Assembly (NCBI RefSeq): GCF_900155605.1
Contig: NZ_LT707420.1
Span: 1,455,364-1,519,363 of the forward strand
Source of the DNA: Actinomyces marseillensis
GTDB lineage: Bacteria; Actinomycetota; Actinomycetes; Actinomycetales; Actinomycetaceae
Direction of reading: 5' to 3'
Length of the DNA: 64,000 nt
Shown here: in pieces, positions 21,123 to 28,764 of the stretch
How the letters are laid out: every line of letters begins with the position of its first letter
Numbering within the stretch: the first letter of the stretch is position 1
Made by a program: the position numbers and the translations under genes
Notes under the pieces: model-generated
The model's database searches: none
What the model was told of the DNA's origin: nothing
The model's input: only the letters and a program-made list of their open reading frames with translations

Positions 21123-23533
21123 TAATCGCGTGCGCGACCTTCTTCTTCAGCTTCACGAAGCCGACCCAAATAGAGGACACGTGAGAACGCCTCAATCACA
21201 GCACCGGCACACAGGCCAGCACACACGATAACAGGCCACAAGGAAGCTGAAGGCCAGTCGAAAGCAAAGAATTGACGGGCAACGGGAATGAAGACACCGA
21301 GTACTCCCCCGGCGGCCATCGTACAAATGAGTGCAATGCGCCAAGGTACAAGAGGACGCGCAGTAATTGACAGCAACCACAGCCCCGCGATCAACACAGT
21401 AAGAGCTGCCGCAGTGGATCCGAGCGTGGTTCCATTTCCAACCGAGGAATAGACGGCAAGAGCGCTCACGCCAAGGACAATGCCGCTCGGGATAGCCAAA
21501 GAGAGGGTTCGAACGAGGAAGCCTGGAACATAACGCCTATTGTTTGGCCCAAGCGCAATAAAGAACGCGGGGATACCAATGGTCAGAGTGTCGACATAGG
21601 TGAAGTGGCGTGGGAGGAAAGGATAGCGCCATGCAAAAATCGCGCTCAGAATCACAAAGAGTGTGGCGTAGGTTGTCTTGGCGAGGAACAGAGAAGAGAC
21701 GCGCTCCATATTCGCCATGATGCGTCGGCCCTCACCCAGAACGCTCGGTAATACAGAGAACTTCTGATCGACCAAAACAAGCTGCGAAACCGCTTTTGTC
21801 GCTGCGGCGCCGTTACCCATTGCAATGCCAAGATCCGCATCTTTGAGAGCAAGGGCGTCATTGACGCCATCACCTGTCATCGCGACGCAGTGTTTTTGAG
21901 TCTGAAGAGCTTTAACCAATGCACGTTTCTGTTCGGGAGTCACGCGCCCAAAGACATCAGTAGACTCAACGATCGCCAAGAATTCGGGTGAGGTCGGATC
22001 GCTCGGAAGCTGGCGTGCATCGAATGCTTGAGGCGCATTGCCATCTGGTGATTGCAAACCAACTTGAGCTGCCAGTGCGGCAACGGTTGTCGGGCTATCT
22101 CCAGAAATAATCCGAACGCGCACTCCTTGCCTGCGGAAATAGGCCAAGGTCTCACGAGCATCGTCTCGAAGGTCTTCCTCAAGGACAAGCAACGCAAGAG
22201 GCAAGGGATGCGCAGGAAGTGTCTGGTCATGAACTTTTTGGCCGTAGCGAACAACGACGAGGACACGCAATCCTTCCTCGGCGTACAGGCGGACTTTCTG
22301 ACGAAGACCTTCAAGTTCCTCGATCCCATCGATGAGCATCTCAGGAGCACCCATCACGATCGAGGACTCCGCACTCCCCCACGCTGCCCATTTTCGTGCA
22401 GAAGAGAAGGGAATCGTCCAGGAATCCGCGCATTGCTCTAAGGGTAAGGAAGAATCTGAGTCCAGGTATTCCTTTACCGCATGGGCAGTCGCGTTGGTCT
22501 CATCATCATTAAGAACGCGAAGAGCAGTAAACAGTTCCTTATCGAAATCGTGCGTGTCAAGAACTTCGAGCGAACGCAAACGAATGCCACCGGTGGTCAG
22601 TGTCCCTGTCTTGTCCAAGCACAGAGCATCCACGCGGGCCAGAACCTCAACAGCCGGAAGTTCTTGAACAAGCGCGCCTCGACGGGCCAAAGTTGCAGAT
22701 CCAATTGCGAAATTCATCGAGGTCAGGAGAACCAAACCTTGAGGGATCATTCCGACGACGCTCGCAACAGCCAAGACTAAAGCGTGCTGCCACGCATGAG
22801 GAACTCCGTCACCGGCAATGCGAGTCTGTGACCATAAGGTCAGCAGAATAATCGGCGGCAGGGCGACCGAAATAACGCGAAGAATCTTATTGATCCCCTG
22901 CTGGATTTCAGAAGTTGCCAAAGAGAAAGTCCGTGCGTGGCGAGCGATTCCCTGCGCATACAGGTCAGCTCCCACCGCTTGGACATGCATCAATCCGGAA
23001 CCAGCGACAACCGATGTGCCTGCAAGAACCTGATCGCCAAGTTGTTTCAGGACTGGGCGCGATTCGCCGGTCAGCATCGATTCGTCAATTTCGAGGCCGG
23101 ATACCTCGAGGATTTCGCCATCAGCCGCAATTTGGTCACCCAAACGGAGCTCGACGATATCGTCAAGAACGATATCGTCGACATCGATCTGTTCAGTGAG
23201 GCCATCTCGACGTACTTGTGCCCGCGGAGCATCGACTATTGCGAGGTTGTCTAGGGTCCGCTTCGCGCGCACTTCGGAAAAAATTCCGATGATCGCATTA
23301 ATGATCATGATTCCGCCAAAAACTGCGTCTTGCCAGGATCCGAAAACAATCACAATGACCATCGCAACGCTGAGGATCGCGTTAAACAGAGTCAAGACAT
23401 TTGCTCGGATGATCGAGGCCAATGAGCGAGAAGAGGGCAACTTCGTGACATTGAGCTGCCCGGCCTGGCGTCGGGCTTCAACTTCTTGCCTCGTTAAGCC
23501 GGTGATTGTAGTTTCTGGCGTGTTCGTTGTCAC
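21122..23533 (-). CDS. ctpE: CtpE-like P-type cation ATPase, probably Mn2+/Ca2+ export
   Basis: P-type ATPase of 803 residues. Phosphorylation motif is DKTGTLT with Asp307; actuator motif MLTGES; nucleotide domain with GDSPTTVAAL; hinge TGDGVNDALALKDADLG. The membrane motif usually written PEGL is PQGL here (GMIPQGLVLLTS). The N-terminus closely resembles mycobacterial CtpE, a Ca2+ transporter. It starts 5 nt after terC in the same orientation, so it should share the yybP-ykoY riboswitch upstream. Related ATPases under that riboswitch, such as lactococcal YoaB, protect against Mn2+, so Mn2+ is a likely substrate (inference). The C-terminal part carries several helices and a short acidic/basic tail. 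Confidence 0.92.
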   Translation of the reverse strand: MTTNTPETTITGLTRQEVEARRQAGQLNVTKLPSSRSLASIIRANVLTLFNAILSVAMVIVIVFGSWQDAVFGGIMIINAIIGIFSEVRAKRTLDNLAIVDAPRAQVRRDGLTEQIDVDDIVLDDIVELRLGDQIAADGEILEVSGLEIDESMLTGESRPVLKQLGDQVLAGTSVVAGSGLMHVQAVGADLYAQGIARHARTFSLATSEIQQGINKILRVISVALPPIILLTLWSQTRIAGDGVPHAWQHALVLAVASVVGMIPQGLVLLTSMNFAIGSATLARRGALVQELPAVEVLARVDALCLDKTGTLTTGGIRLRSLEVLDTHDFDKELFTALRVLNDDETNATAHAVKEYLDSDSSLPLEQCADSWTIPFSSARKWAAWGSAESSIVMGAPEMLIDGIEELEGLRQKVRLYAEEGLRVLVVVRYGQKVHDQTLPAHPLPLALLVLEEDLRDDARETLAYFRRQGVRVRIISGDSPTTVAALAAQVGLQSPDGNAPQAFDARQLPSDPTSPEFLAIVESTDVFGRVTPEQKRALVKALQTQKHCVAMTGDGVNDALALKDADLGIAMGNGAAATKAVSQLVLVDQKFSVLPSVLGEGRRIMANMERVSSLFLAKTTYATLFVILSAIFAWRYPFLPRHFTYVDTLTIGIPAFFIALGPNNRRYVPGFLVRTLSLAIPSGIVLGVSALAVYSSVGNGTTLGSTAAALTVLIAGLWLLSITARPLVPWRIALICTMAAGGVLGVFIPVARQFFAFDWPSASLWPVIVCAGLCAGAVIEAFSRVLYLGRLREAEEEGRARD

Positions 23534-23538
23534 TTGGG

Positions 23539-24528
23539 CTAGCTCCTGGTCTTCTGGCGGCGAGAATGAATAAGCGAAGTAATAACGGTAATGATCAAGG
23601 TACCGGCAATAACGCCCAAAGAAATGGGAATACCAATCTCCGGTACGGAGTGGATCGGCTGGCCGCCGTTAATGAAGGGCACGGAGTTCTCGTGCATGGC
23701 ATGAAGAACAAGCTTGATGCCAATGAATCCAAGAATCACAGCAAGGCCGTAGTTCAGGAAGACAAGCTTCTCCAAAAGACCGTCGATGAGGAAGAAGAGC
23801 TGACGAAGGCCAAGAAGAGCGAAGGCATTGCAGGCAAAGACCAAATAGGACTCCGTGGTGAGCCCAAGAATCGCAGGAATTGAATCGAGTGCGAACATGA
23901 GGTCTGCCGACCCCAATGCAAGAACGACAAGGAAGAGCGGAGTAACGGAAGTGCGCCCGCTGTGCCGGTAAAAGAAGCGATCACCGATATAGCCATCGGT
24001 CACCGGGAAGATACGGCGGACAAAACGAACAAAGCGATTCTCTTCAACTTCTTCCTCTTCTTGTTCTTCCGAGGCGCCCTCCCGTGCCTGGGAATAAGCG
24101 GTCCACAAGAGCCACGCACCAAAGAAGAAGAACATCCACGTAAAGCGATTGACTAGCGTGACACCGACAACGATGAAGAAAGCGCGGAAGATCAGCGCCA
24201 AAATGATGCCCGCCAATAATGCCTTCTGCTGAAATTCACGAGGAACCCTAAAGGAGGACATGATGATGACGAAAACAAAGAGATTATCCAGCGAGAGCGA
24301 CCATTCCATCATGTAGCCGCTGTAGAACTGGATGGCAAAGCTTGGACCATAGATAGCCCAGATAGCAACACCGAAAGCAACCGCAAGAGCAACGTAGCCC
24401 AAAGTCCACGCTGTCGCTTCTTTCATCGATGGTGCATGAGGTTTACGTACGTGTCCAACAATATCGGTCGTAATCAGCGCAATAACAACGATGGCTAGGC
24501 CGATCCAGCCAAGGATGTGTACGTCCAC
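23539..24528 (-). CDS. terC: TerC/Alx-family membrane protein, Mn2+ export
   Basis: TerC-family proteins (Alx, MeeF, MeeY) export Mn2+ and in Bacillus help load Mn2+ onto secreted enzymes. The GTG at 24528 is preferred: AAAGG lies 7 nt upstream and translation then begins at VDVHILGWIGLAIV, the first membrane helix. An upstream in-frame start would read through the riboswitch. There are about nine predicted helices with the conserved acidic membrane motifs MEWSLSLDNLFVF and LMFALDSIPAILGL. A Glu-rich cytosolic loop (EEQEEEEVEENR) lies mid-protein. The gene is first in an operon with the P-type ATPase. Confidence 0.93.
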   Translation of the reverse strand: MDVHILGWIGLAIVVIALITTDIVGHVRKPHAPSMKEATAWTLGYVALAVAFGVAIWAIYGPSFAIQFYSGYMMEWSLSLDNLFVFVIIMSSFRVPREFQQKALLAGIILALIFRAFFIVVGVTLVNRFTWMFFFFGAWLLWTAYSQAREGASEEQEEEEVEENRFVRFVRRIFPVTDGYIGDRFFYRHSGRTSVTPLFLVVLALGSADLMFALDSIPAILGLTTESYLVFACNAFALLGLRQLFFLIDGLLEKLVFLNYGLAVILGFIGIKLVLHAMHENSVPFINGGQPIHSVPEIGIPISLGVIAGTLIITVITSLIHSRRQKTRS

Positions 24529-24543
24529 AAGTGACCTTTCAGG

Positions 24544-24650
24544 GAGTGAGGCTTGAGGTCTCTTCCCACCCATTATTGGGCGGCAACACCGGGTACCGAG
24601 GCGATACCGCGTTGACGATGGTGCGCTTCGTGGGAGTACTCCCCTCACTC
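24544..24650 (-). promoter_or_regulatory. yybP-ykoY Mn2+ riboswitch
   Basis: The leader of terC contains the conserved blocks of the yybP-ykoY class in the right order: GGGGAGTA (complement of 24637-24644), CATCGTCAAC (complement of 24611-24620) and GAGACCTC (complement of 24555-24562). A closing helix P1 is formed by GAGTGAGG (complement of 24643-24650) with CCTCACTC (complement of 24544-24551). The terC ribosome binding site lies at 24535-24539, immediately after P1, so control of translation start is plausible. This class senses Mn2+ and commonly precedes terC and P-type ATPase genes. Confidence 0.88.
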
Positions 24651-24725
24651 ATAGAGTAACAACGATTCTGCTCACACTCCTACATAAGAATGCCAAGTCG
24701 TTAAGAGCTTCACACCGCAGTGCTC

Positions 24726-24731
24726 TAAACT
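24726..24731 (+). promoter_or_regulatory. -10 box of a possibly leaderless promoter
   Basis: TAAACT ends 7 nt before the GTG at 24739, and no ribosome binding site lies between them. Transcription would start at or next to the start codon. The same hexamer sits 6 nt from the uvrA GTG. A -35 element is not convincing. Confidence 0.4.
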
Positions 24732-24738
24732 CGATGGG

Positions 24739-25653
24739 GTGAGCGTTAAAGACCCTGCAGCCCAGATTTCCCGACTGCGTCGCCTGAAGGAGACCCTTTT
24801 CGGGTCAACCCAGGCCCCTTTTGAGCTCCCGGTTGTACGCTCGTGCGCATTTGATACTACTCGCCTCGCTCACGCCGCCGGAGTCTCACGTCTCGCTGAA
24901 TTGGGTAGACGTGAGGTACGTGAACTTGATCCTTCTGTCCTTGCAAACACTGATCTCTTTTTTACCGAAGTACGCAACGCACTGGAACACCGCGGAATTA
25001 TCTGGCTCATCGGCCCCATCAATCGCGAGGAACTTAAGCGCCTTGCCGGTCCTTTGTTCCATCTTTTTGTTAACGTTGGGGCCGAGCACTCCAAAGAGCG
25101 CACAGTCTTTGCCTTGAGAGTCAGCAAGCTCGTTCACGAGTTGCTCCCTGATCCAGGCTTTCGTGAGGCTCTCCAGGGGATGAATGCAACGCGAACTCCA
25201 CACGGCCTCGTACACCAAATCGAAGCCAGCGGGGTCACGGTCTACAAGCGTTCGCTGATCACCCGAATCCTCAAAGATCCGCGTGTATGGGTCTACCTCG
25301 TGGTTTTTGTGTACTCCTCATTGCGCGCCCTACCGGTGATCTTCGTCCCACAATTCCATGGATCAGTCCTCGTCTTGTGGTCGATCGACGTCCTGACCGC
25401 AGTTCCCTACACCTGGGGAATCCTCGCAATGATCACCGCCTCGAGGCCACTGGAGCGCTACGCCGGTGCGATCGTCGCGCTGGTGACCTTTATCTCGCCA
25501 TACGTTTACTTTTGGATCCACGGACGCGGATACCCAGGATCGGTGGTTGTCATTGTCGCTCTGATGATCCTCGCGTCAATCGCAACTGAAGTGTGGCGCT
25601 CGGTCCAAAACTCGCGACTGGTGAAACGCTACTCCGCGTCACGCAACTCCTGA
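24739..25653 (+). CDS. Unrecognised four-helix membrane protein
   Basis: I do not recognise this 304-residue protein. Residues 1-180 are soluble and slightly basic, with an N-terminal Arg/Lys segment (SRLRRLKETLFG) and a possible helical repeat region (RLAELGRREVRELDP, RNALEHRGIIW). Residues about 187-285 form four predicted membrane helices (VWVYLVVFVYSSL, GSVLVLWSIDVLTAV, YAGAIVALVTFISPYVYFW, GSVVVIVALMILASIATEVW). It starts with GTG and probably has a leaderless transcript. It diverges from the Mn2+ riboswitch operon and overlaps the end of the downstream PC synthase-like gene by 25 bases, tail to tail. The shared intergenic region of about 90 bases might link it to metal homeostasis; this is only suggested by position. 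Confidence 0.75.
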   Translation: MSVKDPAAQISRLRRLKETLFGSTQAPFELPVVRSCAFDTTRLAHAAGVSRLAELGRREVRELDPSVLANTDLFFTEVRNALEHRGIIWLIGPINREELKRLAGPLFHLFVNVGAEHSKERTVFALRVSKLVHELLPDPGFREALQGMNATRTPHGLVHQIEASGVTVYKRSLITRILKDPRVWVYLVVFVYSSLRALPVIFVPQFHGSVLVLWSIDVLTAVPYTWGILAMITASRPLERYAGAIVALVTFISPYVYFWIHGRGYPGSVVVIVALMILASIATEVWRSVQNSRLVKRYSASRNS

Positions 25654-26381
25654 GGAATCCCCTGGATGGAACGGATTGCGCTCACAACGAGGATCCAAAT
25701 CCCGGCAACCCACCAAATTCCTGTGAGGATGATTGGGCGTACAGGGGCGTAGGCAACGAGCGCTGCCGTCGCAGCAACCCACACCAGTGCCGCCACAATG
25801 TTAAGTGCACGCAAACGCCCGACTCTGAATGGATGAACGAAGGCAATCGGAGCGACCGTCAGTACCGCCAAAATAACCGTGGCAACAACGTTGAAAACCG
25901 CGCCAGTCTGGAAAATCCACATAATTGCAGCTACGACATTCCAAGCAGCCGGGAATCCCATGAAGTAGTGGTCAGGGGTTTTCAGCGACACATTGCAGTA
26001 GCAGAACATCGATGAGATGCAGACCAACAGGGCCATGCCGATACCAAGTGCCCGCGATCCAAAAGGAAGGTGGAAGGCCATGAACAGAGCAGGGATGAAA
26101 GTCCACGTCAGATAGTCAACGATATTGTCCAGAGTTGCCCCATCGAAGCCAGGCGCGTATTCACTGACGCGAACTGCCCGCGCGATTGAGCCGTCGACGG
26201 CGTCAACGAGAAGTGCGATTCCCAGCCACAACCACATATGGCGGATATGCCCTTCGAAGAGAGCAATCGTTGCAAGTGTTGCCCAGAGAACACCGGTCAG
26301 AGTGAAGGCGTGAGCACCCCATGCCATAGCACGCTTATGAAAAGGAACGGGACGCGTTTGCGTGTGCGCCGTCGTAGACAC
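25629..26381 (-). CDS. pcs: Phosphatidylcholine synthase-like CDP-alcohol phosphatidyltransferase
   Basis: Membrane enzyme of the CDP-alcohol phosphatidyltransferase superfamily. Catalytic motif: DGSIAR, then after 12 residues GATLDNIVD, i.e. D-G-x2-A-R, a gap, G-x3-D-x3-D. The gap is longer than the usual eight. Together with LDNIVDYLTW, KTPDHYFMGFPAAWN and FVHPFRVGRLRALN, this matches what I recall of bacterial phosphatidylcholine synthase (CDP-diacylglycerol plus choline) rather than PgsA or PssA. There are about eight membrane helices in 250 residues. GTG start with GGGAG 6 nt upstream. It could use another headgroup alcohol; the family call is firmer than the substrate. Confidence 0.78.
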   Translation of the reverse strand: MSTTAHTQTRPVPFHKRAMAWGAHAFTLTGVLWATLATIALFEGHIRHMWLWLGIALLVDAVDGSIARAVRVSEYAPGFDGATLDNIVDYLTWTFIPALFMAFHLPFGSRALGIGMALLVCISSMFCYCNVSLKTPDHYFMGFPAAWNVVAAIMWIFQTGAVFNVVATVILAVLTVAPIAFVHPFRVGRLRALNIVAALVWVAATAALVAYAPVRPIILTGIWWVAGIWILVVSAIRSIQGIPQELRDAE

Positions 26382-26462
26382 AATCGACTCCCAAAGTCGC
26401 GAACAAGAACGTACCTATCTTAAGCGTTTCTCTGAGCAATACCTACCACTTTCCACAAGTCG

Positions 26463-28574
26463 TTAGTGAGCGGCTTTCATCGCGCGAAGTTCTTTCTTCA
26501 GTTCACTGAGTTCATCACGAAGCCTTGCCGCAAGCTCAAATTGAAGATCCTGAGCTGCCTCCATCATTCGATCAGAAAGCTGACGGATCAGTGCTTCCAA
26601 ATCACTTTCGGCCATCTGAGCAAGTTCTTCGCGTGTGCGCGTTAAGCCTTCACGCCCCGCAAACGAAGCCATCTCATCGGCGCGAATATCGCTGGCTACG
26701 CGTTCGCGCCTATATCCGCCCTCGAGCAACTCTGCTGTGTCGACTTCTTCACGAGCGAGCATGTCCGTGACATCTGCAATCTTTTTACGCAGAGGCTTGG
26801 GATCAATACCGTGTTCGGTGTTGTACGCGATCTGAATTTCACGGCGCCGTTCGGTTTCGTCGATTGCAGCACGCATCGAATCGGTGATGTCATCGGCGTA
26901 CATGTGAACTTCGCCAGAGACATTACGCGCGGCGCGCCCAATCGTCTGAATGAGAGAACGAGTCGAACGCAGGAAGCCCTCCTTGTCTGCGTCCAAGATT
27001 GAAACGAGAGAAACTTCCGGAAGGTCCAAACCTTCCCTCAAAAGGTTAATTCCCACAAGAACGTCGAAAGTTCCCAAACGCAACTCACGCAAAAGCTCAA
27101 CTCGTCTCAGGGTATCGACATCTGAGTGCAGGTATTCAACCTTCACTCCGCGCTCGGCAAGGTACGTCGTCAGGTCCTCAGCCATCTTCTTTGTCAGCGT
27201 TGTCACAAGAACGCGTTCGTCACGCTCGACACGCTCACGAATCTGCTCGAGAAGGTCATCAACTTGGCCTTGAGTCGGCTTAACCACAACCTTCGGATCG
27301 ACAAGACCCGTGGGGCGAATGATCTGTTCCACTACCCCATCGGACCTATCGAGTTCATAGGATCCTGGCGTGGCTGAAAGGTACACGGTCTGACCAATGC
27401 GCTCGGTAAATTCATCCCATTTCAGCGGCCGGTTGTCCATTGCCGAAGGCAAGCGGAAGCCATGCTCGATCAATGTACGTTTGCGCGACATATCCCCTTC
27501 AAACATTGCTCCGATTTGGGGAACTGTCACATGCGATTCATCAATAACGAGTACAAAGTCATCAGGGAAGTAATCGAGAAGAGTATGAGGCGGAGTACCT
27601 GCCTCGCGCCCATCAATATGGCGTGAGTAGTTTTCGACACCCGCACATGTCCCGATTTCTTTGAGCATCTCCAAGTCATAGGTTGTGCGCATTCGCAGAC
27701 GCTGCGCCTCGAGCAATTTCCCCTGTGATTCGAACCATTCAAGACGCTCTTCAAGCTCCGCCTCAATCGAAGCAATTGCACGTTTCATTCGTTCTTCGCC
27801 CGCAACATAGTGCGAGGCAGGAAAGAGATAAACATGATCGACTTCTTTAATGACATTGCCCGTTACAGGATGGAGTACAGCAAGAGAATCAATCTCATCG
27901 CCAAACATTTCAATCCTGATTGCCAGTTCTTCATAGACGGGAATGATCTCGACGGTATCCCCGCGCACTCTGAAGGTCCCGCGCGTGAATCCAAGGTCGT
28001 TTCGCGCATACTGCATGGAAATGAACGCCCGCAGGAGGTCATCGCGGTCAATCGTCATTCCTCGACTCAGCTCAATCATTCGTGCGACATATTCTTCCGG
28101 CGTACCAAGGCCGTAAATACATGAAACGGAAGAAACAACGACGGTATCACGGCGAGTCAGCAAAGAATTTGTCGCACTGTGACGTAGCCGTTCGACTTCT
28201 TCGTTGATCGACGAGTCTTTTTCGATAAAAGTATCGGTCTGAGGAACGTAAGCTTCCGGCTGATAGTAGTCGTAGTACGAGACGAAGTACTCGACCGCAT
28301 TCTTGGGCAACAGCTGGCGAAACTCTGCAGCTAGCTGCGCAGCCAAGGTCTTGTTGGGTTCCAAAACCAAAGCTGGACGCTGAATTTCCTCGATCAGCCA
28401 CGCCGTTGTCGCGCTCTTACCGGTTCCCGTAGCCCCCAGCAGAACAATGTCTTGTTCACCCGCGCGAAGTCTCTCGGCAAGCTCGTGAATAGCCTTCGGC
28501 TGGTCACCCGACGGGGTGTATTCAGAAATCACTTCAAAGGGGTATTCCTGACGAAGGATGGGGGTATCGCTCAT
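26463..28574 (-). CDS. uvrB: Excinuclease ABC subunit B
   Basis: Helicase-like core of the UvrABC repair system that verifies damage and recruits UvrC. Walker [15 protein letters not shown] is near residue 46, the beta-hairpin region [21 protein letters not shown] near 95-117, DEAD-box-like [11 protein letters not shown], and helicase motif [13 protein letters not shown]-terminal UVR domain ([20 protein letters not shown]) binds UvrC. It has 703 residues, starts with ATG and stands alone. No convincing LexA box lies upstream. Confidence 0.98.
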   Translation of the reverse strand: MSDTPILRQEYPFEVISEYTPSGDQPKAIHELAERLRAGEQDIVLLGATGTGKSATTAWLIEEIQRPALVLEPNKTLAAQLAAEFRQLLPKNAVEYFVSYYDYYQPEAYVPQTDTFIEKDSSINEEVERLRHSATNSLLTRRDTVVVSSVSCIYGLGTPEEYVARMIELSRGMTIDRDDLLRAFISMQYARNDLGFTRGTFRVRGDTVEIIPVYEELAIRIEMFGDEIDSLAVLHPVTGNVIKEVDHVYLFPASHYVAGEERMKRAIASIEAELEERLEWFESQGKLLEAQRLRMRTTYDLEMLKEIGTCAGVENYSRHIDGREAGTPPHTLLDYFPDDFVLVIDESHVTVPQIGAMFEGDMSRKRTLIEHGFRLPSAMDNRPLKWDEFTERIGQTVYLSATPGSYELDRSDGVVEQIIRPTGLVDPKVVVKPTQGQVDDLLEQIRERVERDERVLVTTLTKKMAEDLTTYLAERGVKVEYLHSDVDTLRRVELLRELRLGTFDVLVGINLLREGLDLPEVSLVSILDADKEGFLRSTRSLIQTIGRAARNVSGEVHMYADDITDSMRAAIDETERRREIQIAYNTEHGIDPKPLRKKIADVTDMLAREEVDTAELLEGGYRRERVASDIRADEMASFAGREGLTRTREELAQMAESDLEALIRQLSDRMMEAAQDLQFELAARLRDELSELKKELRAMKAAH

Positions 28575-28680
28575 AGTCTTAGGCTAAGGAATTCTCGGAG
28601 GTTCTGCGCGCTCACCGCCGCAAAGATAGCGAACTTAGGATTCGAGGATCGTGATGGTCGGCCTCACTTACGACGCATAA

Positions 28681-28725
28681 GGTCGGTGCAGGCGTTCTTC
28701 GAGATGAAGATTGCCTGCACCGACC
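28681..28725 (-). terminator. Hairpin downstream of the GH16 gene
   Basis: A perfect 13-bp stem (28681-28693 with 28713-28725) with an inner CTTC/GAAG pairing in the loop. It lies between the GH16 stop and the uvrB start. There is no long T-run on the minus strand, but the position fits a terminator for the GH16 gene. Confidence 0.6.
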
Positions 28726-28764
28726 CCTTGTGCACTGCTTCGTACGTTGTTAGGAAGCTATGCC

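Noticed and set aside
28628-28645. LexA-like sequence upstream of uvrB (CGAAC, then TTCG)
   Set aside because: The spacing is one base too long and the right half is incomplete, so it is not a convincing operator.
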